Shown here: in pieces, positions 44,023 through 54,500 of the stretch
Layout of the letters: each line of letters begins with the position of its first letter
How positions within the stretch are numbered: position 1 is the stretch's first letter
NCBI RefSeq assembly: GCF_001649575.2
Contig: NC_051451.1
Coordinates: 21,889,111-21,953,110 of the forward strand
Length of the DNA stretch: 64,000 nucleotides
Direction: 5' to 3'
Origin: Kryptolebias marmoratus
Lineage: Eukaryota > Chordata > Actinopteri > Cyprinodontiformes > Rivulidae
Program-made: the position numbers and the translations under genes
The notes under the pieces: model-generated
Told to the model about the DNA's origin: nothing
Database searches by the model: none
The model's input: the letters and a program-made list of their open reading frames with translations, nothing else

Positions 44023-46989
44023 AACAGGAAGGCTTTTGAAAGAGCAGAAAATGCAAAGTGGACAGAAAACACGGAGCTTCAAAAAGCCAAAGGAGAAGCA
44101 GAGATTAGACAACTTCAGCAACAAATCCAGGAGCAGGAGGCTTTGCTCACGGAAAGACAAGCACAGGTGGAAAAGCTGGAAGGAGCACTAGAAACGCAGA
44201 AAAAGACCATTTGTGATATAAACTATCAAAAGTCACAGCTTGAGCATGATGTTATTCAGTATCGCACAAAATTAGAAATTGCAATTAAAGACAAAACTGC
44301 TACTGAGCAGGAGTTAATGCAAGCTAAACTTTTTATTGAACAGTCAGAGGCCACATGGTCTCTGACTCAAAAGAAACTTGAGGAGCACTTAAAGAAAGAA
44401 AATGACAGCCAAGATTTAAATACACAGAGCACCCCACACCAGAAAAAAACAAATGTGGAAGAAGTTGAATTTGAAGCTGAGAAGGAGTTGCGCAGTCAAG
44501 TCCAGTCTATAAACAAGGATCTGCAGCCTTTGGGATTTGACAACCAGCCAGAACCAGACGCTCAGCTGGAGTCACCTGTAAACAGAGCGGATGAAGTTCT
44601 ACAGCAGAAACTGGAGGAACTGGTTCAGGTCCAGAAAAAGGCAGACATGGCTGAAGATAAAGCTCAGAGCTATAAAAAGCTTTTGGGCGACAGCAACAAC
44701 AAACTGCAGAAACTCCAGATGGACGTGGAGAGTGAAAGGATCCACATGAGACAGAAATCAGAGGAACTTCAACAGGAAACGCTGAACCTGAAGAAATCCA
44801 TCATTAACCTTCAGGAAGAAATCAGATCTCTCCAAAGAGCAAAGTCCTCATTAGAGCAAAGCTCCTTTTTCCAGAGCACTGAAATTGAAGGCCTTAAAGA
44901 GCAGTTAAAGATAACACAAGGGGAACTGCACAAGAAAAGCTCCATTGAGCAGGAAAACACATACAAGATTAACAACTTAGAGGAAGAGGTAGCTTCCAAA
45001 CAGGCAGTCATAGATCAGCTGAAGATTAAATGCAATGAGCTGACGAGGATGAATTTCTCCTCTGGCAGTGATATTAGAGGGTTCCAGATCCAAATTGAGT
45101 CACTGGAAAAAGAGAGATCAGTTTCTGAACAAAAGATCAAGTCTTTAAAGAGAGAGCTTGAGAGTTGGAAACAACAGCTTCAAACGTCCAAGGAAGAAAG
45201 CATCGTAATGAAAAAATCAGAGCATGCGCTGCAGCTCAAATGCAAAAACCTGGAGGCAGACTTTCAAAAAAATGAAACTGCTGCTTCTCAGCTGCAGAGA
45301 AAAATAGATGAACTAAAACAGATCAATTTAGAGATGGAGCAGAATCTGCAAAACACTAAGGCTAAACTTGATAAGGTATTGATGGAAACGGAGAGCAAAG
45401 ATCAGCAAATTAAAATATGTAAGTCTCAAGTAGAGGGCACTAAGTCGCAGTTCAGGATTATTGAGGACGAACTAAATAAAAAATCCCAAACTACCTATGA
45501 GCTCCAGATGAAACTGCAAGAATTCAGTGAAGATGCAAAGAAAATGGCCGATCTTCAGCAGAAAACTAAATCCCTCTCTTTAAAGATTAGCAGTTATGAG
45601 GAAGAAATAACAACTCTGAAATCAGAACTGAAGTCGCTGTTTGCTGAAAAGAATTTATTGAATCAAAAAGTTCACATGCAAAAAGCTGAAATTGACTGTT
45701 TAAATGAGATGCTAAAGAATAAAAATACAGAGCTGCAAAAGGAATCTGGAGAGTGCCAGAGACATCTCAGTCAAATTAAAGCATTAGAAGATGAGCTTTT
45801 CAAGCATAAGCTCAGTTTTAAAGGAATAACAGACAACTCAGAGAAAATGATAGAAAGCTTAAAGCAAGAAATAAATACACTTCAGAATAACAAGACAGCA
45901 GCTGAGAAAAAATTAGAAAGCCTGAATGTTAGAATTTCAGATCTTAACTCCTCTCTGCAAAGAGCAAAAGATGAGCTGGCTCTAGAGATCAAAGAAAGAA
46001 AAATAAAGGACGCCAAAATCACAGTGCTTGAGACCGAGCTTCGGAAAAATAGTCTAACAATCAAAGAAGTGATGTCCAGTTCTGACAAATCTCAATCAAA
46101 TCTACAACGTGAGAATTTGATCCTGAAGAGGGAGAAATGTGACACACTGGAGAAAAACATCTCACTGGGAGCTGAAGTCAGGATGCTGAAAGACAAGCTG
46201 CAACGTGTGCAAACAGATGCTGAGCAAAAGAAAAAAGAAAACTCTGCTCTTCAGCTGAGGTCCAAACAGATGGAGGAACAACTGGAGAATTGTAAGAAGA
46301 TGTTGGAGGAGCTGAAGAGTAAACTGGAACTCCAGAAAGAGGGCTATGAGAGGCAGTTGTTGCTTATGCAGTCTGAAATTGAGAAAAAAATGATTTTGCT
46401 GCAGTCTGAGATCACAAAAGAAAGTCAGCCATCACGAGGTGCAGAATTAGCAGAGACAATCAACAAGTATTTAAAGCAGGATGTTAAACTGATAAAAACC
46501 GTGCATCAAACCATAGTGGAATCAACCCAACAAATGGACCGAGAGCTGCAGATAAAAACCGAACACCTGCAGCAAGAAAGAACAAAGCTTGTGCAAGAGT
46601 TGTCCAAAGCAAAGTCAGAAATTGCCCAACTGGAGGAAGAAAAAGTCAGACTCACCTCAAAACTCAGTTCCCTGCAAAGCCTTTGCAATCAACAGTCAGC
46701 TGAAAAAGCTAAGTTTGAAAAGCTGCTGACAGACAGCGAGCGGAAACTGACACTGAAAGAAAATGAAGCAAGAGCTCTACGGGAACAAATCGGGCAGTAT
46801 GTCAGAGAGGTGAAAAGTCTTCAGGAAACACTTTCAACAGTTGGAATGGACACAGTAAAAAGCAGCCATAAGTCTGTGACAAACAGCAAAGCGGATTTGT
46901 TGAAGGCACATCCTACGGTGACGACAATGGCGTCTTTCATTAAAGGTGCAAAACACAGCATGGAGGAAGAAACTTTTAAAACAAAAGAG
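44023..46989 (+). CDS. dst: dst exon: BPAG1-e coiled-coil rod
   Basis: This 989-codon exon, phase 0 on both sides, is a long alpha-helical coiled coil rich in E, K, Q and L, beginning NRKAFERAENAKWTENTELQ and ending KHSMEEETFKTKE before gtatgg. In mammals the rod dimerises BPAG1-e and spaces the hemidesmosomal plakin domain from the keratin-binding tail. Heptad-like spacing of L/I is visible throughout. Sequence identity to mammals is low apart from the pattern, as expected of a coiled coil. It is used only in the epithelial isoform. Many minus-strand frames under it are shadows of its composition. Confidence 0.94.
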
Positions 46990-47124
46990 GTATGGAAGCT
47001 ATTAGCATTACTATAGCATAATATATTAGATTGTATGATGTTTTTGTTTGCGCTGTTGCAGTTGTAACAGTGGACTTTAGATTTTCTTTACTTAAAGGTT
47101 TTTTTTCCAATGTCATGTCTACAG

Positions 47125-49125
47125 ATGGCAACAATGGAGAGAAGCAGCATTCTTGAAGGAATTAAACAAGTCAAAGAAGATATTTCCACCATTCAACCAA
47201 AAGATACCCAACATGTGACTTACAAGAGCAGTGTTACATCTGATTTTCCCAGTGCTGCCACAGCACATGGATACATGGCTCTGTGTGGACCAACAGACCA
47301 ACAGCTGAGTGAAACTAATACCAGTAAAACAAGAACATATCAAATCAGAGAAACCCATGAAACTGGAAACATACCTGAAAAGAGCACAGCAAACTTTGGT
47401 GGAAAACTGATAAGTTCCCAAAAGCTCACAGAATCTGAGGGGAGTGCAAACATTCAGTACTTGAGAAAGTGTAAGCTCTTGGATGGAGAGGTTTTGCAAA
47501 AGTTGGAAATGGGGCTCATCACCATGGAGCAGCTGCAGGCATCACTTGCTCAACAACTGATTGGCAATCCGATTACAGTTGCTGGGGTTTATGTGGATTC
47601 AAGTAAGAAAAAGATATCCTTCCTAGAAGCTGCTGAAAAAGGCTTCCTCGCAAAAACATATGCACATGAGTTTCTCGAAGCTCAGGCTGCAACAGGGAGT
47701 CTTGTAGACCTGGCCACAGGAGAAAGGATCTCAGTTGCCAAGGCTCTGGAAAGAGGAATCATAGATGCAGGCATGAAAGACAAACTGGTGGAGGCGGAGA
47801 AAGCTGTTAGTGGCTACAACTATAAGGGCAAAAAACTGTCTGTGTTTCAGGCAAAGGAGGAAAGGATTCTTGATAGAGCTAAAGCCACGAAGATCCTTGA
47901 GGTCCAGATTGCAACTGGAGGGTTAATTCACCCGGAGACGGGCGTAAGAGTGCCTGCTTTTGCTGCTGTAAATCAGGGCCTTTTGAGCAAAGAGGTTCTG
48001 CAAAGTCTGTATGATCCAGTGAGTAACCCAAAAGGTTTCCACAACCCTGACACGGGACAAAAGGCATACTACCAGGAAATACTAAAAACAAGCTTGTATG
48101 ATCTCAATGGGGGGGTGTTTCTCATCCCATTTGGAGAAAGGCACCTAACAAACGCATCTCCTGTGACTCCCCATCGAGTGTCTGTTGTCAACAGCAGCTG
48201 TGGATCTGAAATGTCAGTGTATGAAGCTTGCAAGGGGAAGCACATTGATAAGAAGATGTATCTGTTTCTGTCACAGCAGGAGAGTGAATGGCAGGAAAAC
48301 TCAATAGTTGACCTCAGTGGAAGCCCACGTCACATTATTACTGATGCCAGAAGTGGCCGACAGCTTTGTCTAGAATCTGCTTTGAGTCAAAGGTTTCTTG
48401 AAGCATCTGAGCTTGAAAGCTATAAAAATGGTCTTCTAAGTATCAACGAAATTGCAGACATCATATTTTCAAGGAGAGTTGTTGTGGAAGATGTTAACAG
48501 CACCATTGCTGGTCTCTGGGACATCACTCAGAAGAAGAGGATCTCAGTTTTTCAGGGCTTCCAGCAGGGATTCACTGATAGAGTTACGGCCTTACAACTC
48601 CTAGAATCCCAGGCCTGTACTGGAGGTATTTGCGACCCCTCATCTGGGGAGAAAGTCACTCTCCTGGAGGCTCTCAAAAGAGGTCTTGTAGATGAAGCAG
48701 TGAAAAAGCAGCTCCAACAATTTGAGCAGGCATTCAATGGCATTACTCATTCTAAGACTGGGAAGGTTTTGTCAGTATTCGAGGCTGTGCAGGAGAATCT
48801 CCTCCCAAAGGATGTGGGGTTTCGCTGTATTGAATTCCAACTCTTCACTGGTGGGGTGATACATCCTGGTACTCATGACAGAGTCTCACTTGAAGAAGTC
48901 ATTCAACGTGGCCTTGTTGACAAAGTTACAGCTGCCATGCTCAAAGATGAGAAGCTCCACACTAAAAGCCTCACCTGTCCGAAGACCAAGAGAAAAATCA
49001 CATTCAAAGAGGCACTTGAAAGAAGCGTTTTTGACTGTCACACAGGGTTAAGACTACTGGAGGCTACAAAAGTTCTCAGCTATGGAGCCAAAACAGCATT
49101 TCATTACCTGTGGGCATTCAAATAA
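47125..49125 (+). CDS. dst: dst exon: BPAG1-e terminal exon with plakin repeats
   Basis: The exon encodes 666 codons plus stop. After a polar lead (MATMERSSILEGIKQVKEDI) come two plakin-repeat modules of the B and C type: one runs from about RKCKLLDGEVLQKL through ISFLEAAEKGFL, LEAQAATGSLVDL, LSVFQAKEERILDRAKA and LIHPETGVRVP; the second runs from ISVFQGFQQGFTDRVTAL through LLESQACTGGICDPSSGEKV and ITFKEALERSVFDCHTGLRL. Such modules bind intermediate filaments (keratins 5/14 in mammals). The final residues FHYLWAFK are followed by TAA, itself inside AATAAA. The assembled BPAG1-e frame is 2754 aa against about 2650 in man. Confidence 0.95.
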   Translation: MATMERSSILEGIKQVKEDISTIQPKDTQHVTYKSSVTSDFPSAATAHGYMALCGPTDQQLSETNTSKTRTYQIRETHETGNIPEKSTANFGGKLISSQKLTESEGSANIQYLRKCKLLDGEVLQKLEMGLITMEQLQASLAQQLIGNPITVAGVYVDSSKKKISFLEAAEKGFLAKTYAHEFLEAQAATGSLVDLATGERISVAKALERGIIDAGMKDKLVEAEKAVSGYNYKGKKLSVFQAKEERILDRAKATKILEVQIATGGLIHPETGVRVPAFAAVNQGLLSKEVLQSLYDPVSNPKGFHNPDTGQKAYYQEILKTSLYDLNGGVFLIPFGERHLTNASPVTPHRVSVVNSSCGSEMSVYEACKGKHIDKKMYLFLSQQESEWQENSIVDLSGSPRHIITDARSGRQLCLESALSQRFLEASELESYKNGLLSINEIADIIFSRRVVVEDVNSTIAGLWDITQKKRISVFQGFQQGFTDRVTALQLLESQACTGGICDPSSGEKVTLLEALKRGLVDEAVKKQLQQFEQAFNGITHSKTGKVLSVFEAVQENLLPKDVGFRCIEFQLFTGGVIHPGTHDRVSLEEVIQRGLVDKVTAAMLKDEKLHTKSLTCPKTKRKITFKEALERSVFDCHTGLRLLEATKVLSYGAKTAFHYLWAFK

Positions 49126-49126
49126 A
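49121..49126 (+). terminator. dst: poly(A) signal of BPAG1-e overlapping the stop codon
   Basis: AATAAA spans the TAA stop (49123-49125). A U/GU-rich downstream element lies at about 49140-49195. If used, the 3' UTR would be only some 10-30 nt. No other canonical hexamer lies before the next exon at 49369. Confidence 0.55.
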
Positions 49127-49368
49127 CATTTGTAAACAAACGTGTAGATAGAACTTCCTTTGGCTTTGTTTTGCTGCTTATTGTTTCTTTCTGATTCATA
49201 CATTGCCATTCATTTCATTATTGTGTTTCATACAACAGATCATTCCTCTTGAGTTTTGTTGGGCCTTATCATGAATAGTTTATTTTGACATTGAAACTCC
49301 CCCTGGTTTTTATGAATTTGTATTTTTAAGTAAAATTGACAACTCTGTTGAACCTGTTTTAATTCTAG
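49126..49368 (+). other. dst: 3' flank of the epithelial tail, intron of long isoforms
   Basis: This is T/GT-rich after the stop; nothing coding. Confidence 0.75.
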
Positions 49369-49515
49369 AGATCTGTTGATGAGGAGAAGCGAGAGCATGG
49401 CGATAAAGTTAGCAAACTATTGCACTGGATGTCCGATGTGAAACAGACAATGAGCAATGACGGGCATGCTCTGAAAGATAGTAATGCCAACACAGACGCT
49501 TCAAATAAACGCCAG
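49369..49515 (+). CDS. dst: dst exon: linker used by a/b isoforms (1)
   Basis: Forty-nine codons, RSVDEEKREHGDKVSKLLHW then MSDVKQTMSNDGHALKD to NKRQ. This matches the mammalian continuation EEE-KSLDEEKKEHVEKAKELQ, confirming direct splicing from 43399. The first AG of ctagag was chosen because the second gives a stop. Confidence 0.92.
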
Positions 49516-50730
49516 GTAATTAATGTGTGTAGCATTTTTATTTTACTTAAGACATTTATGACTTTTCTGTCACAGTGTATGATTTCTAATAAAACACACT
49601 TTGGTGAATGTAATGACCTTACTTGGCTTAAAAACACCTGGTTAATAAAATATTTATTATTACATGCTTGATTATTTTAATCAACTCTAACTGACACAAT
49701 TACAACAGATATTTAAGTTGCACAAGCACTCATACTAACAACCTAATCAGTCCAATAGGTTGTTCAAATCTTAAAACAAAATAAAAACTTTTTTCTGTGT
49801 ATCTAAAAACATGAAATGGCCTAAAATAAATGCCTTGATTTGAATTAAATTAATATTTACTAAAAAAAAATCAAGTGTTTTGTATATATGAATAAGGGTA
49901 AAAAGTAATTTATTTGTTATGGGTAACATAATTCAGTATAAGCAATGCATTTAAACAGAAAAGAGATCAATTCATTATAGGAGTGGAAACTTTCATTTAA
50001 TGTTCTTTGCAAATGATTTAACGAATCATTTTGCATTACTATTTAGGTGTATTTTGAAGTATATTTGCGTCTTTATCTGAATAAACTTTTACTGGATAAT
50101 TCAGCAAAAGTATCTACTAACTAAATTAATTTTAGTTCAGTATTTCATTTTTGTTTTTAAAGATGTGTATAGCAAAAAGATATTTGATACTATACAGAAA
50201 TTCATACTTTCCTATTATTTACACTGCATACACAAAAAGTGGTAATTTTTGAGAAATAAAGTGTAACATTTGCAGTGTTGGCTTTCAGATCTTGTGAAAT
50301 TATCAAGCTATTTTTGACTGAGTTTCTGACTATAGAGAAAATGGTTTTGATATTCTTTGTGTGTATAAGATCTAAAAAATAGTTTGATGCAGGGCTCTCA
50401 GAATTAATGTGACAAATTACAAGTTTAAAAAGAACTCCAGCACTAAATGAACCCCTTTTGCCACAACCGCAAAAAATCCTGTTCATATTATTGCAAAGCT
50501 TTTACATAATTTTGGTCACTGTTTTATATTTTATTTAGTTACTGATGATCACAGTGTAACCTAATTCATTCACTAACAAGTTCTGTTTTATTAATTCAAA
50601 TTATAATTGTGAGCCAGTTAAAAAAAAGATTCTTTGTTTTGGGATTTACTATCTCTTCTTACTATAGTCAGACAACACAGTCTTTTTAAAAAAAGCATTT
50701 TAAAATTTTAACTTATCACTGTATTTGTAG
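49516..50730 (+). other. dst: intron, nothing recognised
   Basis: AT-rich 1.2-kb intron without repeats or exon-like sequence. Confidence 0.8.
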
Positions 50731-50819
50731 GTGTCTGTTGAGGAAATGGTCTCTAAAAAAGATCAAATTGCAGAAGCACTCCTGGCCACGCAAATGATGC
50801 TCAACAAACACGGTGACAA
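50731..50819 (+). CDS. dst: dst exon: linker used by a/b isoforms (2)
   Basis: This encodes VSVEEMVSKKDQIAEALLAT, QMMLNKHGD and the split K (phase 2), matching the mammalian ISSEEISTKKEQLSEALQ block. Confidence 0.92.
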
Positions 50820-50905
50820 GTAGGTGTCCGTGCCTTGAATTGGATGTGGAATATTTATTTTCTGTTTAAACTCAAAGATTAATTTGTTGTTTTGTTGTTT
50901 TACAG

Positions 50906-51014
50906 GATGACGGAGGAGGACAGAGAGAAGACGCAGAAGCAGCTGAAGGCTCTCAGTCAGGCTTACAGTGAACTCTCTCAGCACTGTTCAGACCAGACAA
51001 CCTCTGCAGATGAG
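50906..51014 (+). CDS. dst: dst exon: linker used by a/b isoforms (3)
   Basis: After the split lysine it encodes MTEEDREKTQKQLKALSQAY then SELSQHCSDQTTSADE. It ends before gttggc, a weak donor, in phase 0. It can join the b exon (51594) or the first a-type rod exon (57364), both in frame. Confidence 0.9.
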
Positions 51015-51593
51015 GTTGGCCTTTATAGGCGTTTTGTTAAGTTGTGTTTGTTGCAGTTGTGTGCTATAATGCAAACAGTTCCTACTGATGTTCAGTTGCA
51101 TGATCTATTCTTTTTCCTAAGGACAGTTCCTTTTGCCTCTCCTGTTTTACTTTCTTAAAGCATTTCACGGGTGACAAAATTAGAATTTGTTCAGTTGAAA
51201 ACTCCAGTATGCTGTAAACATGTCTAACTGTGCCACTGTTGCCCCAAAAATCCACCATTATCAATGTGGTTAAGCTGTCATAGAGTTCATTGTGACAGCA
51301 GGTTTGAGATGTAGCCTTACAGTTTGCAACATGACTAACAACACTCTTTTTACAAGATGCTGGACACTGCATTCCTAAATGCATGGAAGCTTTACGTGTG
51401 TTATGCATCACTTTCCAGTTGTAACCCTGTTGCAATCTTGCTCTTCTGCACACTTTGTTTTAAACATGCCTATGTTTGTGTGGTGGTAAGTATGTATTTT
51501 GTCTTGCTTTTGAATGCAAAATCTAACACAAAAAATACATATTAGGAAGTCAAAGCCAGTTAAGTAACTTGCCATGCTTTTTGTTTTTCTCAG
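51015..51593 (+). other. dst: intron before the BPAG1-b exon
   Basis: 579 bp; no additional exon was found. Confidence 0.8.
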
Positions 51594-54500
51594 GTTTCAA
51601 AAATCACTTACGGGACTGGTACTGGAACCATGACTGGGCTGCCTGCTCAAATGACTCCTAACACTCTCCCAGATGGCCTCACAAGCCCCGGCCTCTCCCT
51701 TTCTGAGCCCCAAGTCCATCTGGACTGGGATGAAAGTCTCAAAAACATTCACATGCACACACCCACAATGAACCCCTTCCCTGAGAATGAAGAGGGCAAA
51801 TGCATACAAGGGTCACATTTCTCATCTGTTTCCCTGTCTGATGTAGCAGCAGTTAGAGAAGAGTCTAGTGGTGAGGATTTGGTCATTAAAATAATAGAAA
51901 CCAATCAGGTCAATGACGGAGTGGATGTGCGCTACACAGGGGATGTGTTGACCCTGGAGGAGGCATTTTGGTGTGGTCTAATTCCTGCTTCAGTCTATGT
52001 AAAGATTCTGCAGAGGAAAAAGTCCTGTCAGGAAGTGATGCAGCTGAGCATGGCTGAAAATGTGTTGCATGTGGAGCCTGAAGAGGGGATTAATCATAGT
52101 GAGGTTAATGGACTGGTGTTAAAGTGTCTCAGTGGAGATAAATCACTGGCATCAGAGAGGAAAATTAACACTCTAAGGTCTGCGTGTGATGGTTTAAATG
52201 ATGATGAGAACAGATCAAGGCCATTGGACAGTAAAGTGAGTGATGCCAAAGAAGATGAAAATGTAGCTGATGTGTCAGAGGGTGTTAGAGACCTGAGAGT
52301 GGATGTAGCAGTTCAGTGTGATTTGATGAGCTCAAGCAGCACTCTTATTGTATTGGGACATCAGCGGCAGTTTATGGGACTTGTGTTGCCTCTTTCTGGG
52401 GAAACTATGTCCTCCTCATTCCAGCAAATCACCACCAGCGAGTTTACTAGCAAACTGTTTAGTAATCGAGAAAAAATAGCTGCTTTTTACATTCCAGAAA
52501 GTTCAGAGGTAATAGATATCACAACTGCTGTTAAAGATGGTCTTATTGACAGCTACACAGCAGACATTCTGAAATCTATCGAAATTCCTGATGTGGTTCC
52601 TGACAATCATCTCTTCAGTGAAAGGTTTTCAACATGGCTTATGTACAAAAAACTAGCAGCTGATAGATGGCGTCATCCTACAGATGTTTCAGAGCTGAAC
52701 CTCCCCACTCCCACAGAGGCAGAGCAGTTATTCATCTCATACTTGATGATTAACAGCTACATTGATCCAAGGTCGGCTCAGAGGGTTTTGATATTCGACA
52801 GTCAGTTAAATGAAACGACTCAAGCTTTTCTTAAAGACCCAATGTTTTCTCAAAATATCACTTTAAATGCCAGTGATCGATCAGAGCAGTCAGATGATGA
52901 GGTATTGCTGCAAATAAATGAGGAAACAGAAAAGGTAATAAAAAACATACAGGCCGACAGGAGTATTACTCTGAATGAAAACACAATCCAGGCATTTGAG
53001 CCTCATAATTTTACTTTTCTGAGCAAAACAGAAGTACATTTTGTGAAACAAACTGTCATAAATGGCAATTCTTCAAAGCAAGATCCTGTCAGGGAATGTT
53101 TCGTGAGTAATTACATTCATCTGAATAATATAGAACGGGATGAAGTGGGAGAAAGTATCTTCCAAAACAGCAAAAATTGGAAAGAATTGAATGAATCCGA
53201 AGAGAAGATTTGTGGAAACAGTGTACAATTTGACACTGAAAATGCTGTCAGAGAAAATTATGATGTTCCAGCTTGTCTGGAAGTGCTATTCACTTCTATG
53301 TTGAGCTCTATTGAAAGTAAAAACACTGAATCATCATCCTTGATAACTGCAAATGAATCAATGAAGAAGCCTATTCATCAGCTACTACCACACTGCAATG
53401 CTGAGTCACTGTGCAGGGAATCAGAAAGTGCTGACATTTACCAAGCTAAGTTTTTCTGCTCTGTTGATGAGATGGCAAGTGAAAGTGAATGTGAACATGC
53501 TTCTCAACTTCTGAAAGTTCAGGTAGATGAATCGAGCTTTCTAAATATCCTCTTTGACTTATCTGCGAATGACCTAGCAGAACAGCACAAAGTATTGGAG
53601 CCGGATGACCTGGGGTCAGTTGAAAAAACTGATGTTTTAAGTGATGTGGAATTTTTAAGTTTAAATCAGGCAAACAAATGTCAAGCAGACAAGCAGAGCT
53701 TTTTGAGGTCTGATTACAATCTTAGTGAGACATTGCAATTTGGATCAGGTGAACATTTGGACTCAGATTCTAAATTCATCACTTATCCGAAAGAAAACTG
53801 CATTTTGGACTTATCTGAAGATCAAACTGTGGCTTTGAATAATCTGTGTGGAGCTGAACATGTGCAGCAGCAAACTGTGAGGCAGGTGGCTGTCTCAGTG
53901 CTTGATTTACTAAATGAAGAGGCTAATAAAGAAATAGAAAGCGCAAGAAAACATAAAAATATAGAAACAACTAGTATTCACGTGGATCAGTCCCTTCCCT
54001 CAGAGAGTAGTCATCAGTTTGTGATGATCTCACCTTCTTGTTGGAGTCAAGTTACTGCAGATTGTGATTCTCACAAAGATAAAGAGGCTTTACTGGCAGA
54101 CAGTGACTCACAGGTCGTGATCAATAGCCAGAAGACAGTTGGAGCGGATGTACGCAGTGTGATAGAGAATGCTGGTCCAACAAAGAGTTCATCTTGTCTG
54201 AGTGACAGAACATCCAATTCTGACTCAGAAAGCCAGGCTCGAAACGTCACTTTAGCTTTTAACTGTCATGAATCTAACAACCAGCCAACTGTTTTCAGTG
54301 ATGAATTTGATTCAAGAGAGGAAACTTATGCAGTTACTGAGGGTGATCTTGGCACATCTTTATTATTGCACAATGATCTGTTTGAGGAAAGTAGAACAGA
54401 GAGTAACACAAGTGATGCTCACTCAGCTTCGAAAAGTGAGCCAGGTAACTCATCACCTGGAAATGTGGTTGAAATTGCAGAAATCTTAGTTTCAAAAGGT

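Noticed and set aside
47119..47499. 126-codon minus-strand frame
   Set aside because: Antisense shadow of the BPAG1-e terminal exon.
51082..51453. 123-codon minus-strand frame
   Set aside because: Intronic, no homologous peptide, no promoter or splice signals.
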